From: Halopiger goleimassiliensis
GTDB taxonomy: Archaea; Halobacteriota; Halobacteria; Halobacteriales; Natrialbaceae
NCBI RefSeq assembly: GCF_000455345.1
Contig: NZ_HG315690.1
Coordinates: forward strand, 124,001 to 188,000
Length of the DNA stretch: 64,000 nt
Direction of reading: 5' to 3'
In this document: positions 26,183 to 35,244 of the stretch, piece after piece
Layout: each line of letters starts with the position of its first letter
Numbering within the stretch: position 1 is the stretch's first letter
Program-made: the position numbers and the translations under genes
The notes under the pieces: generated by a model
The model's database searches: none
The model's input: only the letters and a program-made list of their open reading frames with translations
What the model was told of the DNA's origin: nothing

Positions 26183-26566
26183 ATGTCCAGTGGCCGGGAG
26201 TACAGTTTCGCGGAAATCTTCGCGATCAAGTTCGTCCTGGCGGACGTCATCATCATCGCTGCTCTGTTGCTCGCACCGGCGATCTACGCCGTCGCGATCA
26301 CCGCGCTGTTGGTCCTCAGTACGGTTCTCCTGTGGTATTTCACCGGCAGAGACGAGGATTCGACGACCGAAACCGAGACGGAGACGGCCGCGGACGCCGA
26401 CGAGAACGCCGTCGACCCGGTGACGGAACTTCAGCAGCAATACGCTGCGGGTGACATCTCGGAGGACGAGTTCGAGTCGCGACTCGATCGGCTGATCGAG
26501 TCGAACGAACGCGCCGAAGAAGCCGGGGTCGAGACGCGCGACCTCGAACTCGAGCGCTCGAGCTGA
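26183..26566 (+). CDS. Small membrane protein with C-terminal SHOCT domain
   Basis: A 127-aa protein with two close hydrophobic helices (about 9-50), a Thr/Glu-rich linker, and a C-terminal SHOCT-like short helical domain (LQQQYAAGDISEDEFESRLDRLIES). SHOCT domains are oligomerisation or targeting modules found at protein ends. The ATG at 26183 was chosen because it directly precedes the first transmembrane helix. Function is unknown. Confidence 0.85.
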   Translation: MSSGREYSFAEIFAIKFVLADVIIIAALLLAPAIYAVAITALLVLSTVLLWYFTGRDEDSTTETETETAADADENAVDPVTELQQQYAAGDISEDEFESRLDRLIESNERAEEAGVETRDLELERSS

Positions 26567-26655
26567 GGGGCCGCGACACCCACTGACCCCGCACGCCAGT
26601 CGGGGGACCTTCGCTATCCAAACACTGAATCGATAGCCGTCCGAACGACTCCCCA

Positions 26656-27438
26656 ATGACGGAGTACGAGGCGGTGATCCTCGACGTCGACGGGACGATT
26701 CTTCGTGGCGACGAGTTGCTCCCCGACACGCCGGCGGGCTTTCGAGCCCTCGAGGCGGCCGGCTGTGAACGACTGCTCTTCTCGAACAATCCGACGCGCG
26801 ATGGCACACACTACCGGGAGAAACTGGCTCCGCACGGCATCGACGTGGATCCGGAATCGGTGTTGACGTCGGCGTCCGTCTCGGCGGCGTACCTCTCGGC
26901 GACTCATTCCGGCGAGCCGGTCTTCCTCGTCGGTGAGGACCGTCTCGAGGCGATCCTCGAGGCTGCCGGCGTCGACCTCACGGACGATCCGGCCGCCGCC
27001 GAGGTCGTCCTCGGTTCGGTTACGACGGAATTCTCCTACTCGATGCTCCGGGACGCGCTCAGGGCACTCGAGGGCGACGTTCCGTTCTACGGCACGGACC
27101 CGGACACGACGATTCCCGTCGACGACGGTCGCATTCCGGGGTCGGGCGCGATCCTCGCAGCGATGGAAGCCGTCGCCGACCGAGAACCCGACGCGATCCT
27201 GGGGAAACCGTCGTCGGTCGCCGCGGAGACCGCGATCGACCGCCTCGAGGCCCCACCCGATCGGACGCTCGTCGTGGGGGACCGGCTCAACACCGACATC
27301 GCACTGGGCAACCGGGCCGGGATGGACACCGCCGTCGTTCTCACGGGCATCGCCGATCGGGACTCGATCGCGGCGTCGTCGGTCGACCCGGACTACGTCC
27401 TCGACTCGCTTGGCGACCTCGAGCGGGTTCTCGAGTGA
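26656..27438 (+). CDS. HAD-superfamily IIA hydrolase (NagD-like phosphatase)
   Basis: A 260-aa phosphatase. HAD motif I is VILDVDGTI (Asp nucleophile at residue 10), motif II is FSNNPT, motif III Lys is in LGKPSS, and motif IV is VVGDRLNTDIALGNRAGMD. The C2a cap between motifs II and III assigns it to HAD-IIA, like NagD and 4-nitrophenylphosphatases. The substrate, probably a sugar phosphate or nucleotide, cannot be read from the sequence. Confidence 0.92.
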   Translation: MTEYEAVILDVDGTILRGDELLPDTPAGFRALEAAGCERLLFSNNPTRDGTHYREKLAPHGIDVDPESVLTSASVSAAYLSATHSGEPVFLVGEDRLEAILEAAGVDLTDDPAAAEVVLGSVTTEFSYSMLRDALRALEGDVPFYGTDPDTTIPVDDGRIPGSGAILAAMEAVADREPDAILGKPSSVAAETAIDRLEAPPDRTLVVGDRLNTDIALGNRAGMDTAVVLTGIADRDSIAASSVDPDYVLDSLGDLERVLE

Positions 27439-27525
27439 TCGCGACGGCCGCGTGGCGATCTAACGAGGCTGGCGAAACCGTCGTCGACAGAATAGTTTAT
27501 CGGACAGAGTCACGAATAGAGACAT

Positions 27526-27765
27526 ATGGGAAACCTACCCACGTCCGGAGACGTCGATCAGGTTCGGAATCGAGTGACGAACGTCCTGCAGCGGGCACGG
27601 TACGCGGCGATCGGTGCCGCAATCGGTGCCGCGATCGGCGGCGTGTTCAGCCGTAGTGCCGCGAGTACCGGCGGTGCGATCGGCGGCCTCGTCGGCGCGG
27701 CGATCGCAGAGACGCGATGGACCGCCAGTTCGGTCCTCGAGGACGTTCGTGATCGAGACGAATAA
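27526..27765 (+). CDS. Glycine-zipper small membrane protein, 79 aa
   Basis: The central region (about 27-60) is a Gly/Ala/Ile-rich double helix with GAAIGAAIGGVFS and GGAIGGLVGAAIA, the spacing of a glycine zipper, which packs tightly in membranes. Flanking ends are polar. A TATA-like GTTTATC is about 29 nt before the ATG. It ends five bases before the convergent thioesterase gene. Function is unknown. Confidence 0.78.
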   Translation: MGNLPTSGDVDQVRNRVTNVLQRARYAAIGAAIGAAIGGVFSRSAASTGGAIGGLVGAAIAETRWTASSVLEDVRDRDE

Positions 27766-27770
27766 CCACG

Positions 27771-28214
27771 TCAGCCGTCCGATTCACCCTCGAGAGCAGC
27801 GGCCCTCAGTTCTTCACCGCGGTCCGTACTGACGGTCAGTTCCGGAACCGACGTCGGTCGGTTCTCCTCGTCGATCGCGACGTAGACGAAGTACGATTCC
27901 GTCGTCTGCTCGCGTTCGCGCGTTCGCAGATCCTCGCGTTCGGCGATCAGCCGAACCTTGACGCTCGAGCGTCCGGCGTCGTAAACGTAGGCCGTGATGT
28001 AGGCGGTGTCGCCGACGGAGATGGGCCGTTCGAAATTCATGCTGTTGACCCGTGCCGTCACGCAGGTCTCGCCGGAGAACCGCATCGCGGACATCGCCCC
28101 GACCTCGTCCATCCACTTCATCACGTTCCCCCCGTGCGCGGAGCCGAGCATGTTGGCGTGGTTCGGCTGTACCATCTCGCGGTTCTCCACGAGCGTCTCC
28201 ATCAGATCGGTCAT
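27771..28214 (-). CDS. Hotdog-fold acyl-CoA thioesterase (YciA/BFIT type)
   Basis: The ATG at 28214 gives 147 residues beginning MTDLMETLVENREMVQPNHANMLG. The NHANMLGSAHGGNVMKWMDEVGAMSAMRF segment is the hotdog helix with the catalytic acidic residue typical of the YciA/ACOT branch. ARVNSMNFERPISVGD and the SYFVYVAID strand follow. It likely hydrolyses medium- to long-chain acyl-CoA; range is unknown. It is divergent from the TraB gene. Confidence 0.9.
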   Translation of the reverse strand: MTDLMETLVENREMVQPNHANMLGSAHGGNVMKWMDEVGAMSAMRFSGETCVTARVNSMNFERPISVGDTAYITAYVYDAGRSSVKVRLIAEREDLRTREREQTTESYFVYVAIDEENRPTSVPELTVSTDRGEELRAAALEGESDG

Positions 28215-28351
28215 CAGTCCATTGTTCGTGACGAGGGGGATGAGTGTTCCCGTCTCGGGTAGCCTCACAGAGGGCGGCGTTCGAACCGGTCGCAAGCGGC
28301 GACGTTTTCGAGTCCGATACTGGTAAAAGCCGTCGCCGAGTTGACCCGCTA

Positions 28352-30127
28352 ATGAGCGATGCAGGCGACGCCGATGTGCCGGAGCCCCCCGACGCGCCGA
28401 GCGACGAGGAAGGGTCCGTGCACGTCCTCGGGACGGCACACGTCTCGCAGGCGAGCGTCGACGAGGTTCACGAAACTATCGATCGGGAGCGACCCGACGT
28501 CGTTGCGGTCGAACTAGACGAAGGCCGGTACCGCCAGATGAAGGGCGGGACGCCGGACGACATCGAGGCACAGGATCTCCTCTCGGGTAACACCGTCTTC
28601 CAGTTTCTGGCCTACTGGATGCTCTCGTACGTCCAGTCGCGGCTCGGCGATCAGTTCGACATCGAACCCGGGGCCGACATGCGCGCGGCCATCGACGCCG
28701 CGAAGCGAAACGGCAGCGGGGTCGCGCTGGTGGATCGAGACATTCAGGTGACCATCCAGCGGTTCTGGCGCCGGTTGTCGTTCGTCGAGAAACTGAAGAT
28801 GGTCGGCGGACTCGCGCTCGGCGTCACCAACCCCCGGTCGATCGGAATCGGAGTCGGCATAGCCCTCGGTATCGTCGTCGGCCTCGTCGCGACCGTCTTT
28901 ATCGCGCCGACCGTCGGGTTCGATCCTCTCGCGGCCGTCGGCCTCACCGATCCCACGCTGTTACAGTACGTCGGCACGGTCGGTCTGGGGGGTCTCGGTG
29001 GCCTGTTGCTCGGGTTGCTCTTCCTGCCCTCCCTGGATTCGGCCGCCCGCTATACTGGCGGAATCCTGGACGCGTTTTCGGCCAGACTGGTCGCCGGCGT
29101 CGGGATCGGGATCGTCGGCTGTCTCGCGCTGGTCGCGACGGAGACGTTCGTCGGGCCGCTCTCCGCCGGCCGGTTCGAGAACGCCGGCATCTACACCGTA
29201 CGGGCCGGGATCGGCCTCACCGCGGGACTCGGCCTCGGAGTCCTGCTCGGAACCGTGCTGGGGGTCGTTCTCCATCGGGTCGGCGGCGACGCCGAGCAGA
29301 TCGAGGAGATCGACATCGAGAAGATGACCGACGGCGACGTCGTCGCGGCGATGATGGAGGAATTCCGCCAGTTCAGCCCCCGTGGCGCGAACGCCCTGAT
29401 CGACGAACGCGACGCCTACATCGCCCACAACCTCCACGAACTCCGCCAGCAGGGGTACGACGTCCTCGCGGTCGTCGGAGCCGGCCACAAGGCCGGGATC
29501 GAACGCTACCTCGAGAACCCCGCGTCGCTCCCCTCGATGGAGTCCATCTCGTCGACGGCCTCGAGCCGCCGGTTCTCGCCGCTGAAGGTCTTCGGCTACC
29601 TCGTGATGATCGGGTTCGTCGCCTTCTTCTTCCTGTTGCTCATGGCGGGCGTCCAGGATACGTTCCTCCTCAAACTGTTCCTCGCGTGGGTGCTGTTCAA
29701 CGGCGTGTTCGCCTTTACCCTCGCGCGACTGGCGGGTGCCCGCTGGACGAGCGCCGGCGTCGGCGGCCTCGTCGCCTGGCTGACCAGCATCAACCCGTTG
29801 CTCGCCCCGGGCTGGTTCGCCGGCTACGTCGAACTCAAACACCGGCCAGTCAACGTCGGCGACATCCAGCGGCTCAACGACATCGTCGACGACACGGACC
29901 GACCCATCGACGAGGCCCTCGCCGAGATGTTCAACGTGCCACTGTTCCGGCTGATCATGATCGTCGCGCTGACGAACATCGGAAGTCTGATCGCGACGAT
30001 CCTTTTCGTGCTGGTCGTCCTGCCGTGGCTGGCCGGCCCCGAGTTCGGCGGCGTCGACGCCCTCCTGGCACAATTGCTCGAGGGAGCCCGGAACACGCTC
30101 GACCTGCTCTGGGGGATCCTCTCGTGA
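28352..30127 (+). CDS. TraB/PrgY-type membrane protein
   Basis: The ATG at 28352 gives 591 residues. The N-terminal TraB domain shows VHVLGTAHVSQASVDEV and VVAVELDEGRYRQM, and a later EFRQFSPRGANALIDERDAYIAHNL and VLAVVGAGHKAGI complete the Tiki/TraB-like fold. It is interrupted by a Gly-rich hydrophobic block (about 145-315) and followed by four or more transmembrane helices. Related TIKI proteins are membrane metalloproteases; PrgY inhibits a peptide pheromone. A coupled peptidase gene follows, so a proteolytic role at the membrane is plausible. Confidence 0.88.
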   Translation: MSDAGDADVPEPPDAPSDEEGSVHVLGTAHVSQASVDEVHETIDRERPDVVAVELDEGRYRQMKGGTPDDIEAQDLLSGNTVFQFLAYWMLSYVQSRLGDQFDIEPGADMRAAIDAAKRNGSGVALVDRDIQVTIQRFWRRLSFVEKLKMVGGLALGVTNPRSIGIGVGIALGIVVGLVATVFIAPTVGFDPLAAVGLTDPTLLQYVGTVGLGGLGGLLLGLLFLPSLDSAARYTGGILDAFSARLVAGVGIGIVGCLALVATETFVGPLSAGRFENAGIYTVRAGIGLTAGLGLGVLLGTVLGVVLHRVGGDAEQIEEIDIEKMTDGDVVAAMMEEFRQFSPRGANALIDERDAYIAHNLHELRQQGYDVLAVVGAGHKAGIERYLENPASLPSMESISSTASSRRFSPLKVFGYLVMIGFVAFFFLLLMAGVQDTFLLKLFLAWVLFNGVFAFTLARLAGARWTSAGVGGLVAWLTSINPLLAPGWFAGYVELKHRPVNVGDIQRLNDIVDDTDRPIDEALAEMFNVPLFRLIMIVALTNIGSLIATILFVLVVLPWLAGPEFGGVDALLAQLLEGARNTLDLLWGILS

Positions 30128-30756
30128 GCGTCCGGTCGCGTCGCTCCGATCCGGGCATCTCGTTCAGCGAGAAAGAGCTGTTCGACCTCGCCGCCGCCTG
30201 GATCGTGTTGAGCGTCGCGTTCGCGTTCCTGTTGGCCCCGTTCCACCGCAGCGAGAGCGTCTCGATCGATACGTTCCTCACCATGGTCGGGCCGAGTTTC
30301 CTGACCGTCGGCGTCGGCTTTCTCCTTCACGAACTCGGTCACAAGGTCGTGGCGATCGAGTACGGCCAACTCGCCGAGTTCCGTGCGGACTACGGGATGT
30401 TGTTCCTGGCGATGATCAGCGGCCTCGCTGGCTTCCTCTTTGCCGCCCCGGGGGCCGTCTACCACCGGGGCCGGGTCACGGTCAGGGAGAACGGCCACAT
30501 CGCGCTCGCCGGACCGGCGACGAACCTGCTGCTCGCCCTGTTGTTCTCGCCGTTCATGCTCTTTCCGGGCCTGATCGGGCTCGTCGGCCACCTCGGGATT
30601 CTGATCAACCTCTTCCTCGCGGCGTTCAACATGCTCCCGTTCGGCCCGCTCGACGGCCGGACGGTGCTTCGATGGAGCAAGCCCGCGTTCGCCATCGCGT
30701 TCGGCGGGAGCCTCCTCGTGTTGGCCGGCTTCCTCTATCTCTTCGGGTTCTGGTAA
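30124..30756 (+). CDS. M50-family membrane metalloprotease (site-2-protease-like)
   Basis: A GTG start at 30124 overlaps the TraB stop by four bases (GTGA). The 210-aa product is all membrane helices with the zinc motif FLLHELGHKVVAIEY (HExxH) and the third ligand region NMLPFGPLDG near residue 170, as in archaeal M50 peptidases. Site-2 proteases cut transmembrane substrates. The tight coupling suggests that TraB and this protease act together. An ATG start inside the frame would remove the first segment and is less likely. Confidence 0.9.
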   Translation: MSVRSRRSDPGISFSEKELFDLAAAWIVLSVAFAFLLAPFHRSESVSIDTFLTMVGPSFLTVGVGFLLHELGHKVVAIEYGQLAEFRADYGMLFLAMISGLAGFLFAAPGAVYHRGRVTVRENGHIALAGPATNLLLALLFSPFMLFPGLIGLVGHLGILINLFLAAFNMLPFGPLDGRTVLRWSKPAFAIAFGGSLLVLAGFLYLFGFW

Positions 30757-30815
30757 CCGACCGGCCCTCGCTCCGGACCGGTGACCTTTTGCTCGACCCC
30801 CGCGCTCGTTCCCAC

Positions 30816-31805
30816 ATGACCGAGCACGCCGACGAGGGGACCGATCGGCTCACCTACGCCGAGACGGGCGTCGACATCGAGGCCAGCGAGGACGCCACCG
30901 CGGCCCTGCTCGAGGCCTTCGGCAGCGACCTCCGGACCGAGTACGCCGGCCTGATCGACATCGGCGACCGCTACCTGGCGCTGGCGACCGACGGCGTCGG
31001 CACCAAACTCCTGGTGGCCGAGGCGGTCGACGACTACTCGACGATCGGTATCGACTGCATCGCGATGAACGTCAACGACCTCGTCGCAGCCGGCGTCGAA
31101 CCCGTCGCGTTCGTCGACTACCTCGCGATCGACGAACCCGACGAGGAGCTGACCAACGAGATCGGCGAGGGGCTCGCCGTGGGCCTCGAGGAGGCCGACC
31201 TCACCATGCTCGGCGGGGAGACGGCCGTCATGCCCGAGGTCGTGAAGGGGTTCGACCTCGCGGGCACCTGTGCGGGGCTCGCCGGGAAAGACGACGTGCT
31301 CGAGGGCGAGGCCGCGGTCGGCGACGCGCTCGTCGGCTTCCCGTCGAACGGCATCCACTCGAACGGACTCACGCTCGCTCGCGAAGCAGTGACGCGGGAG
31401 CACGAGTACACCGACCCGTTCCCGTACGACGACGAGCGATCGATCGGCGAGGAACTCCTGCGACCGACCCGGATCTACACCGACCTGCTCGAGCCGATGC
31501 GCGAGCACGAGGTCCGCGCGGCGGCCCACGTCACGGGCGGCGGCTGGACGAACCTGCTACGGATGGGCGAGTACGCGTACGTGATCGACGACCCGCTGCC
31601 GGCCCAGCCCGTCTTCGAGTTCGTCCAGGAGGAGGGCAACGTGACCGACGAGGAGATGCACCGCACGTTCAACATGGGCACCGGTTTCGTCGTCGCCCTC
31701 CCCGAGGATCGAGCCGCGAATCTCGTCGCCGAGACCGACGGACAGGTCATCGGGCGCATCGAGGAAGGCGATTCGGTCGAGATTCGCGGCCTCTCGCTGT
31801 GCTGA
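30816..31805 (+). CDS. purM: Phosphoribosylformylglycinamidine cyclo-ligase
   Basis: A 329-aa AIR synthetase, step five of purine synthesis: FGAM plus ATP gives aminoimidazole ribotide. Typical segments are LTYAETGVDIEASEDA, LALATDGVGTKLL, GIDCIAMNVNDLVAAGVEPVAFVDYLA, LTMLGGETAVMPEV, VGFPSNGIHSNGLTLAR, AAAHVTGGGW and FNMGTGFVV. The ATG at 30816 follows a short TATA-less gap after the M50 gene; a longer upstream start has no support. Confidence 0.97.
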   Translation: MTEHADEGTDRLTYAETGVDIEASEDATAALLEAFGSDLRTEYAGLIDIGDRYLALATDGVGTKLLVAEAVDDYSTIGIDCIAMNVNDLVAAGVEPVAFVDYLAIDEPDEELTNEIGEGLAVGLEEADLTMLGGETAVMPEVVKGFDLAGTCAGLAGKDDVLEGEAAVGDALVGFPSNGIHSNGLTLAREAVTREHEYTDPFPYDDERSIGEELLRPTRIYTDLLEPMREHEVRAAAHVTGGGWTNLLRMGEYAYVIDDPLPAQPVFEFVQEEGNVTDEEMHRTFNMGTGFVVALPEDRAANLVAETDGQVIGRIEEGDSVEIRGLSLC

Positions 31806-31834
31806 CGGACCAGATTCTCGCGAGGAGGAACGAT

Positions 31835-32233
31835 CTACTCGAGCGTCTCTTCCGAGATGGTATCCGGCAGCAAGTCGCCCAACCGGTACTCAGTGGGCGA
31901 TTCGCCCTCGCCTTCGTCACAGACGACCAGGAGATCGTCGTCGCAGAACTCTGCGAGCGTCTGACGACACATCCCGCAGGGAGTCACGCCGTCCCGTCGC
32001 CCGGAACTGACGGCGAGTCGGGAGAACTCCCGGTGGCCCGATTTCACCGCCTCGGCGATGGCGACCTCCTCCGCGTGGAGGCTGTTGCTGTAGTTCGCGT
32101 TTTCGATGTTGCAGCCGACGAAGACCTCGCCGTCGGCGGTCTCGAGCGCGGCACCGACCCGGTACTCGGAGTAGGGGACGTGTGCCGACGACTGGACGTC
32201 GCGGGCGGCCTCGAGAAGGTCCTGAATCACCAT
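31835..32233 (-). CDS. cdd: Cytidine deaminase
   Basis: The ATG at 32233 gives 132 residues, the normal length of homotetrameric cytidine deaminases. The zinc site is NSLHAEEVAI (here Cys or His ligand plus catalytic Glu) with PCGMCRQ supplying two Cys. VPYSEYRVGAALET at the N-terminus binds the nucleoside. It salvages cytidine and deoxycytidine to uridine forms. The gene is convergent with purM and lies downstream of the phosphohexomutase gene. Confidence 0.95.
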   Translation of the reverse strand: MVIQDLLEAARDVQSSAHVPYSEYRVGAALETADGEVFVGCNIENANYSNSLHAEEVAIAEAVKSGHREFSRLAVSSGRRDGVTPCGMCRQTLAEFCDDDLLVVCDEGEGESPTEYRLGDLLPDTISEETLE

Positions 32234-32295
32234 GTCCCCCGATACACGGAGGGAACGCAAGAAGGCACCGACCCGAAGACAACGATTGTCCGGCG

Positions 32296-33723
32296 TTACG
32301 AGGCGTCGGCGACGGCCGCTTCGATCACGTCCCGGGCGTTCGCGACGAGTTCGTCGACGCTCTCGCTCTCGGCGTAGAGCCGGACGTACGGTTCGGTCCC
32401 GCTCGGGCGGACGAGCAGCCAGGAGGCGTCGGGGAACTCGAGGCGGACGCCGTAGTCGGTGTCGACCGTCGCGTCGGGGAACGCGTCGGGAAGGCTCGTC
32501 TCGAGGGTCGCCATCACGGTCGATTTGTGGCGGTCGGGACAGTCGACGCTCACCTTTCGGTAGGGGCGTTCGGTGACCGGCGCTCTGAGCGTCTCGGTGT
32601 CGCCCGCTTGTGCGACGAGTGCGGCGACGGCGGCAGCGCTCGCGACGCCGTCGATCCAGCCCCCGAAGGCGGTGTGGATGTGCTTCCAGGGTTCGGCCGC
32701 GAAGACGACGGCGGTGTCGTCGTCCCCCTGGCGTCGTTCGCGGGCGATGCCCTCGTGGAGCGCGCCGAGGCGGACGCGCTCGACGCGCCCGCCGGCCTCG
32801 CGGACCCGCTCGTCGATCCGGGCCGAGGCGTTCGGGGTCGTGACGACGACCGGATCGTCAACGTCGCTTGCGGCGGTGTAGTGTTCGGCGACGACCGCGA
32901 GGATCGTGTCCTCGTGGATCACCTCCCCGTCTGGACCGAGGACGACGAGGCGGTCGGCGTCGCCGTCGTGTGCGAGGCCGAGGTCGAACGATCCGGCCCC
33001 CGCGGCCGTGTCGCTCGACCGTTCCGAGGCGGGTGACGCCTCGCCCGCCGCCAGGAAGTCGCTGAAGTCGGTCAGCGTCTCCGGCGTCGGTTTACTCTCG
33101 CGCGCGGGGAAGTGACCGTCAACGGAGGCGTTCAGCGCGACTACGTTCGCCCCGAGACGCTCGAGGACCTGTGGCGTCGCGAGCGCGCCGACGCCGTTGC
33201 CGCAGTCGACGGCGACCTCGAGGCCGTCGAGCGGGGTTCGGTCGCCGTGGGGGGCGAACCGCTCGCGGACGTAGGATTCGACGGCGTCACGGTACTCGTC
33301 GAGCAGCTCGAGGCGGCCGGACCGACCCCACCGATCCCACGCCGTCGGCGAATCAGCCTCGTCGGCGATCCGTTCCTCGATCGCCTTCTCGGCGTCTCGA
33401 TCGATCTCCTGGCCGTCGTCGAACAGTTTGATCCCGTTGTCGGCCGGCGGATTGTGGCTCGCAGTGATCATCACGCCGCGACGGCCCTGCGAAGCGTAGG
33501 CGAGCGCCGGGGTCGGCACCTGGCCGATCCGATACACGTCCGCGCCGGCGCTCTCGAGGCCGGCCTCCATCGCCGCGACGAGCGCGGGGCCGGTTTCGCG
33601 ACCGTCGCGACCGAGGACGAACGTCTCCCCCGGTTCGGCCGCGGCCTGGCCGACCGACAGCGCGAGCGACGGCGTGATCTCCTCGACGGGGCCCCGGATC
33701 CCGGCGGTACCGAACAAGGTCAT
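32296..33723 (-). CDS. Phosphomannomutase/phosphoglucomutase-type phosphohexomutase
   Basis: A 475-aa alpha-D-phosphohexomutase. The substrate-contact start GTAGIRGPVEE, the phosphoserine motif MITASHNPPADNGIK (Ser89), the metal loop LAHDGDADR near 260, the sugar loop AAEPWKHIHT (E-x-W-K-H variant) and the phosphate-binding tail VRPSGTEPYVRLYAE are all visible. It isomerises hexose 1- and 6-phosphates for glycan or S-layer synthesis; mannose, glucose or glucosamine specificity is not resolved. Confidence 0.93.
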   Translation of the reverse strand: MTLFGTAGIRGPVEEITPSLALSVGQAAAEPGETFVLGRDGRETGPALVAAMEAGLESAGADVYRIGQVPTPALAYASQGRRGVMITASHNPPADNGIKLFDDGQEIDRDAEKAIEERIADEADSPTAWDRWGRSGRLELLDEYRDAVESYVRERFAPHGDRTPLDGLEVAVDCGNGVGALATPQVLERLGANVVALNASVDGHFPARESKPTPETLTDFSDFLAAGEASPASERSSDTAAGAGSFDLGLAHDGDADRLVVLGPDGEVIHEDTILAVVAEHYTAASDVDDPVVVTTPNASARIDERVREAGGRVERVRLGALHEGIARERRQGDDDTAVVFAAEPWKHIHTAFGGWIDGVASAAAVAALVAQAGDTETLRAPVTERPYRKVSVDCPDRHKSTVMATLETSLPDAFPDATVDTDYGVRLEFPDASWLLVRPSGTEPYVRLYAESESVDELVANARDVIEAAVADAS

Positions 33724-33851
33724 ACCGGGTCGTTCCGGGAGGAACTATTTATATCATCGGAGAACGGTTTCTGGCGGTTCGAGTCGAAAACGAGACGGAC
33801 GCGACGAACTCGAGGGGAACACGGAGGTGAGACCGCCGCCGAACCGTCGCG

Positions 33852-34508
33852 TTATTCCGGTTGCTCGTCGATCAGGACCACGGCCTCGCCGTCGACGACC
33901 ATCGTCTCGCTGGCCTCGTTGTAAATCGAGGTCTCGAGTCGGTACTGACCGTCGCCGAGGTCCTCGACGACTTCGACGCGGGCGGAGACGCGGTCGCCGA
34001 TGGAGACGGGACCGCTGAACTCGAGGTCCTGCGAGAGGTAGATCGTCAGCCCCGGCAGTCGGGCGAGGGCGGCGCTGATCAGCCCGGAGACGAGCGTCCC
34101 GTGGACGATCCGCCCGCCGAACCGGGTTTCCTCGGCGAACTCGTCGTCGAGGTGCAGACGGTTGGTGTCACCGCTGATCTGTGCGAACGCACGAACGTCC
34201 GCTTCGGAGAGCGTCTTCTCGAAGGTGACGACGTCGCCGACGTCGATCTCGTCGGCGTCGTCGACGGTGCGGTCGAACTCCCAGTCGACGTCGGAGTGTT
34301 CGACCGACGGAATGGGGGCCGGGATCGGTTCGCCGGTCGACTGCGAGGGGGCGTCCCCGTTCGGACCGTTCGCGAAGGCGGCGGGGAACATCGTCGAAAC
34401 GGCGGCTCGGTTGGCGGCGGTCGCACTCTGGAGGAAATGCTGGGTCATCGCCGACCACGCGTTGGTCATGGCAGCGAGGTTCTCGCGCCCAGTGTTCGGG
34501 TATACCAT
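33852..34508 (-). CDS. MaoC-family (R)-enoyl-CoA hydratase, PHA locus
   Basis: The protein of up to 218 aa has an N-terminal phasin-like helical extension (MTNAWSAMTQHFLQSATAANR) and a C-terminal MaoC/PhaJ hotdog domain with the catalytic segment FAQISGDTNRLHLDDEFAEETRFGGRIVHGTL (Asp and His of hydratase 2). It would feed (R)-3-hydroxyacyl-CoA into the polymer. It is divergent from phaR, as in other haloarchaeal PHA clusters. The ATG at 34469 (MTNAWS) is an alternative start to 34508. Confidence 0.9.
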   Translation of the reverse strand: MVYPNTGRENLAAMTNAWSAMTQHFLQSATAANRAAVSTMFPAAFANGPNGDAPSQSTGEPIPAPIPSVEHSDVDWEFDRTVDDADEIDVGDVVTFEKTLSEADVRAFAQISGDTNRLHLDDEFAEETRFGGRIVHGTLVSGLISAALARLPGLTIYLSQDLEFSGPVSIGDRVSARVEVVEDLGDGQYRLETSIYNEASETMVVDGEAVVLIDEQPE

Positions 34509-34920
34509 CTATGGCGGGGTATGGCCGGGGGGGTTATGACTTCTTTGGCTGATCCAATCAGCCTTTACTTCCGCCGTGTCCCGCTAATCACTCGTTACGT
34601 TCGCCGAAAGAAACTACGCGTCTCGCCTTCTGACCGTGGGAACGGATTCTCGGGATCACCAGGCAGTGTCGACGATCCGTAATTGGGGGACCCGCAACGC
34701 ACGCGGTCGTGTTTCAAACACGAGTGACACGACTAGAGTGACGCGGGAACGGGTACGCGAGTGTGATTGCGAGCGTGCGTGCGGGCCAGACAGGTGAAGC
34801 GTCGAGACGAGAGCGGATCCGCTCGAGTTGCTGTCTCGAGCCGTCTACCTACTGCCCCATCTGATGCCATTGAGTGGTATTCAGTGGAAACGCTTATTAG
34901 CGGTCGGCTCGTTTACTCCG
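34509..34920 (+). promoter_or_regulatory. 412-nt regulatory region between maoC and phaR
   Basis: This divergent region holds no gene. It carries a perfect palindrome at 34707-34723 and the phaR TATA box (CTTATTA at 34893-34899), centred about 25 nt before the phaR ATG, so phaR is probably leaderless. A weaker AT-rich element (CAGCCTTTACTTCC near 34560) may serve maoC. Confidence 0.55.
34707..34723. promoter_or_regulatory. Perfect 17-bp palindrome TCGTGTTTCAAACACGA, candidate operator
   Basis: The two 8-bp arms are exact inverted copies around one central base. It lies about 200 nt upstream of phaR in the divergent PHA control region, a place where a dimeric regulator could act on both directions. 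No binding protein is assigned. Confidence 0.5.
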
Positions 34921-35244
34921 ATGATGACGGACGACTCCGATCGATCGCTCTGGTTCCCGCCCGCGATGTTCACCGAGCAGATGCAGGAGGCGGGCGAGCA
35001 GGTCGCCGAATCCCAGCAGGAGATGATGAAACGGTTGCTGCAGTCCACGTCGTCGACGCCGTTCGACGACGTGTCGCCGTTCGGTCCGATGAACATGGGA
35101 ACCGCGACGTTCAAGGCGCGGGTCCAGAGCGGCGGTCGGATCAGCATTCCCGAACCCGAACGGGACGCCCTCGACATCGAAGAGGGCGACATCGTCCAGA
35201 CCATCGTCGTCCCCGTCAAACGCAACCGAGAGGATCACTCATGA
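34921..35244 (+). CDS. phaR: PhaR-type AbrB/SpoVT-domain regulator of PHA genes
   Basis: A 107-aa protein (106 aa if the second ATG is used). The first half (1-58) is helical and resembles phasin-like segments (FPPAMFTEQMQEAGEQVAESQQEM), and the second half is an AbrB/MazE DNA-binding domain (TFKARVQSGGRISIPEPERDALDIEEGDIVQTIV). In Haloferax, PhaR is an AbrB-type repressor of the PHA locus that also associates with granules. The stop overlaps the phaP start by four bases. This composition supports the same dual role here. Confidence 0.9.
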   Translation: MMTDDSDRSLWFPPAMFTEQMQEAGEQVAESQQEMMKRLLQSTSSTPFDDVSPFGPMNMGTATFKARVQSGGRISIPEPERDALDIEEGDIVQTIVVPVKRNREDHS

